From Holophagales bacterium (GTDB lineage: Bacteria; Acidobacteriota; Holophagae; Holophagales; Holophagaceae): a stretch of 6,835 nt of DNA. The stretch is from assembly GCA_031283145.1 (NCBI GenBank), contig JAITCJ010000112.1, positions 1 to 6,835 on the forward strand, in the 5' to 3' direction. The position numbers and the translations under genes are program-made. Below, in pieces: positions 1-5,767 of this stretch. Numbering within the stretch: the first letter of the stretch is position 1; every line of letters starts with the position of its first letter. A model generated the notes under the pieces. The model saw only the letters and a list, made by a program, of their open reading frames with translations, made no database searches and was not told where the DNA came from.

Positions 1-60
1 AAAGGCGCAGCGGGGAAGGCATGATTTTCCAAAGACTTGCAGCGGCGATGGTTAATCGCC

Positions 61-108
61 ATGCCAGGTTGCAATCAAACGTAACCACGTTTGATTGCAA
101 CCTGGCAT
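61..108. repeat. Perfect 22-bp inverted repeat (hairpin) upstream of the exporter operon
   Basis: The arms at 61-82 and 87-108 are exact reverse complements, separated by the 4-base loop AACC. The stem is about 45% GC. No T-run follows on either strand, so it does not fit a classical intrinsic terminator. Upstream, one reading frame closes with TGA at 22-24 and another with TAA at 53-55. Either could be the end of an upstream gene, but the visible residues are too few to identify one. The hairpin could be a 3'-end processing or stability structure for that gene, a REP-like element, or an operator or leader structure for the operon starting at 188. The repeat is certain; its role is unknown. 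Confidence 0.85.
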
Positions 109-173
109 TATTGCGCTAAACTGATTCAGGATTTGAACGAATATTGTTTGTCCTGTATGTAAAAGCAGGTTTG

Positions 174-178
174 TGGAG
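174..178 (+). promoter_or_regulatory. Ribosome binding site deciding the adaptor start
   Basis: TGGAG lies 9 bases before the ATG at 188, a normal Shine-Dalgarno distance. The alternative in-frame GTG at 173 has AGCAGG only 3 bases upstream, which is too close. This favours ATG 188, which also puts the basic residues directly before the membrane anchor. Confidence 0.6.
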
Positions 179-187
179 TATGTTGTT

Positions 188-1399
188 ATGAAACGTAAAA
201 TTTGGATTATCGGCGGAGCAGCGGTTGTTGTTCTTATTGCAGCCGCTCTGGTCTTTCCCAAAAATAATGGCGTGACGATTTCGGTTTCAAAAGTCGGCCG
301 CGAAAACCTGGTTTCCAAGGTCAGCGCAAATGGCAAAGTCCAGGCTGTCCGTAAAGCCGACCTGAGCGCTCAGGTTATGGGTCAAGTGACCAGGCTTGCC
401 GTAAAAGAGGGGGATATTGTCAAAGAGGGACAGTTCCTGTTAGAGATTGACCCTTCAAGGACAAAAGCCGCAGTTGAGGGACTGGACGCAGCTAAACAGG
501 CCGCCGCCGCTGAGTTGGCGTCATCCAGGTCCAGGCTGGAACAGGCTCGCGCTGATTTCCGGCGAGCTGAAACCAACTGGAAAGCCGGTCTTCTCTCTGA
601 GGCAGACCTTGAAAACATCAGGACAACGCTGGCAACCGCTGAAAGCGCCTCTCAATCGTCAGAAAAAAGGGTTGAGCAAGCCAGCGCCGGTTTTCAGGAA
701 GCCCAAGCCACACACTCTAAAACAGTACTATTATCTCCAATGAACGGAGTGGTGACAGCCCGCCGGATTGAGGAAGGCGAAACGGCTGTTATTGGTGTTC
801 AGAACAGCCCCGGGACGGTTCTCCTCACAATTTCAGACATGAGCAAGGTTGAGACGGAAATGGAGGTAGATGAAGCCGCCATTCCCAACGTCAAATTGGC
901 CCAAACGGCTCAAATCCGCATTGACGCTTATCCCAATCAAACTTTTAGTGGCATAGTGACTGAAGTCGGCGGCAGCCCGATTCTCAGGACCAGTACGCAG
1001 GAAGCCATTAAATTTAAGGTCAAGATACAGATTCAGGATCCGCCTGATACCATCAAGCCCGGTCTGAGCGCCCAGGCTGATATTTTCACAGGCGTCAGCG
1101 ATAACGCGCTTTCAATACCGTTTCAAGCGCTTATAGTCAGGGATATTGTTTTGAAAGAGGGAGAAAAATTCAAACCGGGCGATAGAAGGGATGAAGAAGG
1201 CGTCTATGTGGTGGATGTTGACAAGGTCAGATTTGTCGCTGTAAAAACAGGTTTGACAGGCGATCTGAGCGTTGAGGTAATCTCAGGACTTAACGAGGGC
1301 GACGTCGTGGCTTCCGGCCCCTTGAGGACACTCAGAGAGCTTAAGGACGGGACCAAGGTAAAGGTTGACGCCAAAAAACCTGGAAAAAATAACAACTGA
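188..1399 (+). CDS. MacA/HlyD-type periplasmic adaptor subunit of a tripartite exporter
   Basis: This 403-residue protein should be the periplasmic adaptor (membrane fusion protein) linking inner-membrane permeases to an outer-membrane channel. A short basic N-terminus (MKRK) precedes a hydrophobic anchor at residues 5-23. The first half of a lipoyl-like barrel-sandwich domain follows at about 55-88, with the motif VKEGDIVKEGQFLLEID. An Ala/Glu/Arg-rich helical hairpin, probably coiled coil, spans about 94-177. The second lipoyl half at 180-200 contains SPMNGVV. Beta-barrel and membrane-proximal domains follow, the latter with GLNEGDVVASGP near the C-terminus. The length is usual for MacA-like adaptors. 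A GTG at 173 would add five residues but has a poorer ribosome site. The first permease starts 9 bases after the stop, indicating an operon. RND-type adaptors look similar, but the two FtsX-type permeases next to it point to an ABC-type (MacAB-like) exporter. The substrate is unknown. Confidence 0.92.
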   Translation: MKRKIWIIGGAAVVVLIAAALVFPKNNGVTISVSKVGRENLVSKVSANGKVQAVRKADLSAQVMGQVTRLAVKEGDIVKEGQFLLEIDPSRTKAAVEGLDAAKQAAAAELASSRSRLEQARADFRRAETNWKAGLLSEADLENIRTTLATAESASQSSEKRVEQASAGFQEAQATHSKTVLLSPMNGVVTARRIEEGETAVIGVQNSPGTVLLTISDMSKVETEMEVDEAAIPNVKLAQTAQIRIDAYPNQTFSGIVTEVGGSPILRTSTQEAIKFKVKIQIQDPPDTIKPGLSAQADIFTGVSDNALSIPFQALIVRDIVLKEGEKFKPGDRRDEEGVYVVDVDKVRFVAVKTGLTGDLSVEVISGLNEGDVVASGPLRTLRELKDGTKVKVDAKKPGKNNN

Positions 1400-1401
1400 G
1401 G
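1398..1401 (+). promoter_or_regulatory. Ribosome binding site overlapping the adaptor stop, supporting a TTG start
   Basis: GAGG overlaps the TGA stop of the adaptor gene (1397-1399) and sits 7 bases before TTG at 1409. The next in-frame ATG, at 1490, lies inside the first membrane segment and would destroy it, so the TTG start is well supported. The arrangement suggests translational coupling. Confidence 0.6.
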
Positions 1402-1408
1402 CTCTGCT

Positions 1409-2647
1409 TTGACTATCTCGGAATTATTTCGCTCAGCCCTGCGCTCATTGTTCGCGCACAAGCTCCGCAGTTTTCTGACGCTGCTAGGCATGGTCATAAG
1501 CGTCACGGCGATTGTAGCGGTTATAAGCATTATTTCTGGCCTGAACAATATGGTGCGGAGCGAGGTCATGATGTTTTCGCCTGATATGTTCGTGGTAACC
1601 AGATGGGGCATAACCACGAGCAGGAAAGAGTGGCTGGACGCGTTTAAGCGTCCTGCCATCACCTCTGATGATTACGCCCGCTTACGCGCCGCCAACCTGC
1701 CATCCGTAGCTGAAGTGGGAGCGGGAGCGGGTCGCAGTCGTATGGTTTCCTATGGGACAAAAAAATACGAAGGCACAAGTATCGTTGGAGTTTCTTCCAA
1801 CTCAGCCACAATTCTGAATATAAGTTTTGAGGGAAGCATAGGCAGATGGTTCAGCGATGCGGAGGAAAGCGCGGGCAGTTATGTAACCGCTATCGGCGCG
1901 GATGTAAAGGACGAGCTCTTTGGCCAGCAAGACCCCATCGGCCGGACGATTCAGGTTGCCGGTCTGCCATTCCAGGTAATCGGCGTACTGCCGAAAAAGG
2001 GGAAGTCAATGATCGTCGGCGATGCTGGATGGGATTCCCGCCTTTATATTCCCTTTTCCATTTTCAGGAGAAATTTTATTTCGCCAAGGTCTGATATAGA
2101 AATTTACGTAAAGGCGAAGAGCATGGAACTCGTTGAGGACGCCAAAGATGAAGTGAGGGCGTACCTAAGGGCTATGCGCCACACAGATTTTCGCGCCCCC
2201 GACCCATTTGGAATTGTCTCCCAGGAGTCCATCATGGAACTTTGGAACAAACTCACCGCCGCCGCGTTTTTATTCATAATGCTAATCACTGGCGTCAGCC
2301 TTTTTGTAGGCGGCATCGTCATCATGAATATCATGCTGGTCAGCGTGGCGGAGCGAACGCAGGAAATAGGCATACGGATGGCGATAGGAGCCAGGAAGAG
2401 CGACATACAGCGCCAGTTTCTTTTAGAGGCGGCTCTCTTATCCATTGCCGGCGGAATTATAGGCTTTGGGCTTGGAGCGGGCTTGGCGCTCAGCGTCAAG
2501 GGTTTAACCGGCTTCCCCGCCCAAGTGACTTTTACCATTGTCCTTACCGCCATTGGGCTTGCCACGCTTGTAGGGCTTACGGCGGGCTTCTTCCCTGCCA
2601 GACGGGCAGCCAATCTGGTTATCATAGACGCAATCAGGGCGGAGTGA
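1409..2647 (+). CDS. FtsX/MacB-type ABC transporter permease, first of a pair, no ATPase domain
   Basis: This 412-residue inner-membrane permease starts with TTG. The N-terminal region carries LRSFLTLLGMVIS, typical of the MacB/FtsX family, in the first membrane helix (about 21-43). A large periplasmic MacB-type core domain spans about 45-280. The C-terminal FtsX domain has three helices at about 285-310, 340-362 and 373-396. Between the second and third helices lies the conserved cytoplasmic stretch ERTQEIGIRMAIGAR, which contacts the ATPase in this family. E. coli MacB is about 650 residues because it carries an N-terminal ATP-binding domain; that domain is absent here, so a separate ATPase is required. 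The C-terminus (NLVIIDAIRAE) departs from the usual DP-x-EALR ending that its partner keeps. The gene lies 9 bases after the adaptor and 3 bases before the second permease, so the pair probably forms a heterodimer. LolC/LolE-like lipoprotein sorting is less likely given the MacA-like adaptor. Confidence 0.92.
   Translation: MTISELFRSALRSLFAHKLRSFLTLLGMVISVTAIVAVISIISGLNNMVRSEVMMFSPDMFVVTRWGITTSRKEWLDAFKRPAITSDDYARLRAANLPSVAEVGAGAGRSRMVSYGTKKYEGTSIVGVSSNSATILNISFEGSIGRWFSDAEESAGSYVTAIGADVKDELFGQQDPIGRTIQVAGLPFQVIGVLPKKGKSMIVGDAGWDSRLYIPFSIFRRNFISPRSDIEIYVKAKSMELVEDAKDEVRAYLRAMRHTDFRAPDPFGIVSQESIMELWNKLTAAAFLFIMLITGVSLFVGGIVIMNIMLVSVAERTQEIGIRMAIGARKSDIQRQFLLEAALLSIAGGIIGFGLGAGLALSVKGLTGFPAQVTFTIVLTAIGLATLVGLTAGFFPARRAANLVIIDAIRAE
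2641..2644 (+). promoter_or_regulatory. Ribosome binding site of the second permease, inside the end of the first
   Basis: GGAG lies within the last codons of the first permease gene, 6 bases before ATG 2651. The stop codon (2645-2647) falls between the ribosome site and the start, the usual arrangement for coupled translation of two subunits made in similar amounts. Confidence 0.6.
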
Positions 2648-2650
2648 GCT

Positions 2651-3940
2651 ATGGCAATCAAACTTCGCCCACCCAAATTTTTACGCGCCTTCAGCGCGGA
2701 GAATATTAGTTTTGCCCTGAATTCCATAAGGGTTCAAAAGCTGCGCTCATTCCTCACACTGCTGGGCATTGTCGTTGGGGTGGCTACGGTTATCACCATG
2801 GTCAGCCTTGTCGTAGGCTTTAACAGTTCCATTACAGGCGCTTTTGCCTCTTTCGGGAGTACAAAGGTAGAAATTCAAAAATTCGACCCGCGCCACGGCC
2901 CCAACAACGGTGATATTCCGCCCGAACAGTTCAGACGGCCCAACTTAACGCTTGACGATGTTGAAGCGTTAAAACGGAATTTAACAATGGCAAAGGCCAT
3001 AAGCCCGGAGCGCTATTTTTGGGGAGGAGGAACGTCAATAAAAAATTCCCGAGGGGACGAGGCCAACGCGCCTACGCTGATCGGCGTCATGCCTGAGTAC
3101 GTAACTGTCTACAACAGTGAAATAGAGGACGGCAGATTTTTTGTCCCGTCAGATATTTATCACGCCACAAGGACCTGCGTCATTGGCTATGACACTTTTA
3201 AGGCATTGTTTCCCCGCAACGATCCCATTGGCCGGGATATATACTTTAACGGCGTGCCAATGAAAGTCGTAGGTCTGCTGAAGAAGAAGGGGACTGTTAT
3301 GGGCAATAGTCTCGACAATCAGATATTTATCCCATTCAGCACTTTTGACGAGATGTACCCCCAAGTGCGCAACGGGCGCAGGGAAACGCTTTACATCAAT
3401 ATTATCCCCAAAAGCGACTATATGGTACCATACCTGATTGATGAAGTGACAACGGTTTTGCGAGCCAAGAGGAGTCTCAAACCCAGCGAATCCAACAACT
3501 TTGCTGTGTCGTCAAGCGACAGCGAGCTTGAATCAATGCGAACAATCACCAATGGGATTGCCGCCGTAATGATACTGATTGCCAGTATCGCGCTGATTGT
3601 CGGAGGCGTCGGTGTTATGAACATCATGCTGGTCAGCGTTACCGAGCGCACACGCGAAATAGGTATCAGGAAAGCCCTGGGAGCTACGCGCAAAGACATC
3701 GCCGCTCAGTTTTTGGTGGAAGCCGTAACGCTCACAAGCGTTGGCGGTATAGCCGGAATAATTTTCGGGATTGGCGGCGGGTATCTTGTCAAACTGCTTA
3801 CGGGTTTTCCTGCCGCCGCCCCACTCTGGTCGGTTATTCTAGGATTCGGCGTCAGCACTTCCGTTGGCCTCGCCGCTGGCCTTTGGCCGGCAGTCAGGGC
3901 TGCCCGACAGGATCCCATCGAAGCCCTGCGATACGAATAA
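2651..3940 (+). CDS. FtsX/MacB-type ABC transporter permease, second of a pair, no ATPase domain
   Basis: This 429-residue permease is a paralogue of the preceding one. It opens with a 30-residue cytoplasmic stretch (ENISFALNSIRVQKLRSF), then a first membrane helix at about 33-56 with LTLLGIVVGVATVI. A periplasmic MacB-type core domain follows at about 58-295, containing the family stretch NDPIGRDIYFNGVPMKVVGLL. Helices at about 302-326, 357-382 and 393-415 make up the FtsX domain. The coupling loop ERTREIGIRKALGATRKDI (from about 333) and the C-terminus PAVRAARQDPIEALRYE are canonical, unlike the diverged end of its partner. There are no Walker motifs, so an ATPase must come from another gene. 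The gene ends in tandem stops TAA-TAG, and a 15-bp hairpin begins within a few bases. It is probably the last gene of the exporter operon, since a terminator lies at 4105-4133. The transported substrate (drug, peptide or envelope component) cannot be inferred. Confidence 0.93.
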   Translation: MAIKLRPPKFLRAFSAENISFALNSIRVQKLRSFLTLLGIVVGVATVITMVSLVVGFNSSITGAFASFGSTKVEIQKFDPRHGPNNGDIPPEQFRRPNLTLDDVEALKRNLTMAKAISPERYFWGGGTSIKNSRGDEANAPTLIGVMPEYVTVYNSEIEDGRFFVPSDIYHATRTCVIGYDTFKALFPRNDPIGRDIYFNGVPMKVVGLLKKKGTVMGNSLDNQIFIPFSTFDEMYPQVRNGRRETLYINIIPKSDYMVPYLIDEVTTVLRAKRSLKPSESNNFAVSSSDSELESMRTITNGIAAVMILIASIALIVGGVGVMNIMLVSVTERTREIGIRKALGATRKDIAAQFLVEAVTLTSVGGIAGIIFGIGGGYLVKLLTGFPAAAPLWSVILGFGVSTSVGLAAGLWPAVRAARQDPIEALRYE

Positions 3941-4075
3941 TAGTCAATTAAGCTGAAAAACGAGCTGCGCTCTGTCTTTCAGCTTAATTGAGAATGCTTT
4001 CCCAGAGGCTGTTTTACAGAAAATCTTTTGGTTGCTTCAAGCGCGGGTTGTGTTGCTTTTCAGGTTAATTGACTA
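3941..4075. repeat. Small element bounded by 19-base inverted repeats with TA at both ends
   Basis: Bases 3941-3959 and 4057-4075 are reverse complements at 18 of 19 positions. The one mismatch is G at 3952, which faces G at 4064. A third copy of the core, oriented like the right-hand arm, lies inside at 3977-3991. Read from the outside, the arms begin TA-GTCAATTAA, so TA dinucleotides flank a 131-base core. That is the target duplication expected of IS630/Tc1-mariner-type miniature elements. No coding potential is seen inside. A non-mobile REP-like repeat is an equally valid reading. Confidence 0.4.
3944..3991 (+). repeat. 15-bp hairpin immediately after the exporter operon
   Basis: Arms 3944-3958 and 3977-3991 (TCAATTAAGCTGAAA and its exact complement) form a 15-bp stem. 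An inner 4-bp stem, GAGC at 3962-3965 with GCTC at 3969-3972, encloses a TGC loop after a short internal loop. It starts 3 bases after the TAA of the second permease gene. No T-run follows (the next bases are GAATGCTTT), so it is more likely an mRNA 3'-end stabilising structure or part of a repeat than a complete terminator. Confidence 0.7.
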
Positions 4076-4104
4076 AATTTGTCCGCAAAATCAAACGCAA
4101 AATG

Positions 4105-4133
4105 ATACACTGACTTAGTGTATTTTTTGTTTT
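4105..4133 (+). terminator. Likely intrinsic terminator of the exporter operon
   Basis: A 7-bp stem (ATACACT at 4105-4111, AGTGTAT at 4117-4123) with a 5-base loop runs straight into TTTTTTGTTTT (4123-4133). The stem has low GC, so efficiency may be modest, but the T-run is strong and correctly placed. It lies about 165 bases after the second permease gene and before the BamD-like gene, so it separates the two transcription units. Confidence 0.65.
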
Positions 4134-4143
4134 CAAGGTGTAT

Positions 4144-4156
4144 CCGGAACTTCCGG
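4144..4156. promoter_or_regulatory. Short palindrome in the leader of the bamD-like gene, possible operator
   Basis: CCGGAA and TTCCGG flank a single C, giving a 13-base perfect palindrome 38 bases before the ATG at 4195. It lies between the preceding terminator and the gene, where a promoter or operator is expected. AATAAT at 4160-4165 resembles a -10 box, but no good -35 box stands at the right distance, so the promoter is not called. A regulatory role is inference from position alone. Confidence 0.3.
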
Positions 4157-4182
4157 CAAAATAATCTCACTGAACCATAGGT

Positions 4183-4188
4183 AAAGGG
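4183..4188 (+). promoter_or_regulatory. Ribosome binding site deciding the bamD-like start
   Basis: AAAGGG abuts the first ATG (4189) with no spacer but lies 6 bases before the second in-frame ATG (4195). The second ATG is therefore the better start; the choice changes the protein by only two residues. Confidence 0.55.
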
Positions 4189-4194
4189 ATGTCA

Positions 4195-5145
4195 ATGAAG
4201 CTGATCAAATGGCGTATTTCAGCTGCCGCAGTATTGTTACTCGCTCTGGGCATGGCCTGTACAAAGCTGCGCAGCCCCGGGCAGGTCAAACAATATACAG
4301 GCAGCTTGACTGCCGCGCAGTTGCTGGAAAAAGGCGAATTGGAATTAAAGCGGAGAAAATGGGAAGAAGGCCGTCGCACACTTAAACTGATTGAAGAATA
4401 TCTCCCCAGCGCCGAAGAGTTTCCACAAGCCAAACTACTTATTGCCGACAGCTATTTTTACGCGAGCAGATACAGTTACCCTGAAGCCGAGGTTGAATAC
4501 CAGAGCTTTTTAAATTATTTCCCTAGGCATCACCGAAAAGAATATGTCTTGTACCGCATAGCTCTCTGTTGTTACGCGACCGTCGAAAACAGCGAGCGCG
4601 ACCAGTCAACGACCCATAAGGCAATAGAGGCTTTCAATCGCTTGCTGCAAGAAGCGCCGGGGACAGTTTATGCCACGGACGCGCGGGCGAAGCTCAATCA
4701 GTGCTGGAGACGTCTGGCGGAACACGAATTATTGGTAGGCATTTTTTATGTAAATTCGTACCATTTTGCCGCCGCTGAGGCAAGGCTGAAAGGCATGTTG
4801 GAAAATTATCCGGAATATTCTGATCGTGAACGCGCCTATTACCATCTGGGCGAAGCCCTCAGACAAAAATATCCAAACCGTGATTTATTTGCGCAGGAGC
4901 TTCGTGCTTATCTCGACACTATTGACAAACAAGAAGAAGACGTTTTGACATCCCAGGAAAGAAGACAATGGGAAGCCCTCCGCGACGCGTTTATTAAGGT
5001 CGAATTGGACAGATATACAAGTGAGGCCAGGTCGTATTATCAACGTTTGGTTGAAAGCTATCCAAGCAGCATTTGGGCGGGCCGCGCCCGCGACAGGTTG
5101 TTAGAGCTTGGTCAAACCAGAATTACCGAAGAGTTGGATGGATAA
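4195..5145 (+). CDS. bamD: BamD/YfiO-like outer-membrane assembly lipoprotein with TPR-type repeats
   Basis: This 316-residue protein is probably a lipid-anchored periplasmic component of the BAM complex, which inserts beta-barrel proteins into the outer membrane. A signal peptide (MKLIKWRISAAAVLLLALGMAC) ends in a probable lipobox with the lipidated Cys at residue 22. The -3 position is Gly instead of the usual Leu, so the lipobox is imperfect. TPR-like helical pairs follow: AAQLLEKGELELKRRKWEEGRRTLK near 40, a segment from about 75 with AEVEYQSFLNYFPRHHRKEYVLYRIALCCY, and one near 140-160 with KAIEAFNRLLQEAPGT. The stretch ERDQSTTHKAIEAF is typical of BamD-type proteins. About 70 residues beyond the length of E. 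coli BamD (about 245) carry another TPR-like unit near the end (YYQRLVESYPSS). engB starts 34 bases downstream and is probably cotranscribed. A general TPR lipoprotein such as a CpoB/YbgF relative is the main alternative. Confidence 0.8.
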   Translation: MKLIKWRISAAAVLLLALGMACTKLRSPGQVKQYTGSLTAAQLLEKGELELKRRKWEEGRRTLKLIEEYLPSAEEFPQAKLLIADSYFYASRYSYPEAEVEYQSFLNYFPRHHRKEYVLYRIALCCYATVENSERDQSTTHKAIEAFNRLLQEAPGTVYATDARAKLNQCWRRLAEHELLVGIFYVNSYHFAAAEARLKGMLENYPEYSDRERAYYHLGEALRQKYPNRDLFAQELRAYLDTIDKQEEDVLTSQERRQWEALRDAFIKVELDRYTSEARSYYQRLVESYPSSIWAGRARDRLLELGQTRITEELDG

Positions 5146-5179
5146 CTGAAAGCCTGAAAAGCCCCGCTGCGAAAACAAT

Positions 5180-5767
5180 ATGGCTCAATTACTTGGTGAT
5201 CTGCATTTTTTGATTTCCGCATCCGATGTGAAGCAGTTGGGTGTCTGCTATGCCGAAGCGGCATTTGTTGGTCGGAGCAATGTCGGCAAGTCCAGTTTAT
5301 TGAATGCTGTGGCGCAGCAGAAACAGTTGGCCAGGGTTTCAAAGACGCCGGGAAGGACAAGGCTCATCAATGTTTTCCAGACAGGGTCTGACAGATGGAT
5401 CATAGACCTGCCGGGCTACGGTTTTGCTTCCGGGCCGACGGACGAAAGGGCTTCCTGGCAGGCAATGATTGAAGGGTATTTGACAGGCAGACGCTCTCTG
5501 AGACTTGTATTTGTTTTGATTGACGCCGAGGTGGGGCCTACAAAACTGGATTTTCAAATGATTGATTGGCTCAGGTCAATGGATTTGCCTTACAGAGCGG
5601 TGGCGACAAAGACCGACCGGGTTAAAATATCAAAGCAGCTTTTTCAAAGAAAAGAAGTCGCGGCCAAACTTGGCCTGTTTCCCAATGACATAGCCTGGGT
5701 TTCAAGCGCCAAAGGGACTGGCATAGCTGATTTCCGCCGAGAAATAGCGGCGGTTTTGGAGATCTAA
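5180..5767 (+). CDS. engB: EngB (YihA/YsxC) ribosome-biogenesis GTPase
   Basis: This 195-residue cytoplasmic GTPase of the TRAFAC class should act in assembly of the large ribosomal subunit. All G motifs are visible: G1 GRSNVGKS at residues 31-38, G2 around TPGRTRLIN at 56-64, G3 DLPGYG at 76-81, G4 TKTD at 143-146 and G5 SSAKG at 175-179. Length and motif spacing match the family. G4 continues with Arg (TKTDR) where Lys is common, a mild variation. ATG 5180 is the only usable start after the in-frame TGA at 5147, but no clear Shine-Dalgarno precedes it, so translation may depend on coupling to the bamD-like gene 34 bases upstream. The stop codon overlaps the end of the convergent symporter gene. 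Identity is very secure. Confidence 0.97.
   Translation: MAQLLGDLHFLISASDVKQLGVCYAEAAFVGRSNVGKSSLLNAVAQQKQLARVSKTPGRTRLINVFQTGSDRWIIDLPGYGFASGPTDERASWQAMIEGYLTGRRSLRLVFVLIDAEVGPTKLDFQMIDWLRSMDLPYRAVATKTDRVKISKQLFQRKEVAAKLGLFPNDIAWVSSAKGTGIADFRREIAAVLEI

Noticed and set aside
3..119. Open frame at the left edge running through the hairpin (38 residues, including MIFQRLAAAMVNRHARLQ)
   Set aside because: It matches no family I recognise and crosses both arms of the perfect inverted repeat, which is unlikely coding sequence. Other frames stop at 22-24 and 53-55, so the true end of the upstream gene cannot be decided.
133..161. Possible promoter for the exporter operon (TTGAAC at 133-138, TATGTA at 156-161, 17-base spacing)
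   Set aside because: Spacing is ideal, but the -35 matches only about 4 of 6 consensus bases and the -10 about 3 of 6; too weak to call.
1204..1662. Minus-strand open frame (152 residues) across the adaptor-permease junction
   Set aside because: It is an antisense shadow of two clear genes, with no recognisable domain.
2242..2709. Plus-strand open frame in another phase inside the first permease
   Set aside because: The in-phase translation gives conserved FtsX helices and motifs; the alternative is rich in His, Arg and Gln and has no recognisable pattern.
2104..2727. Long minus-strand open frame (207 residues) antisense to the permease genes
   Set aside because: It lies opposite well-supported permease coding sequence, has a composition expected of antisense translation, and shows no family features.
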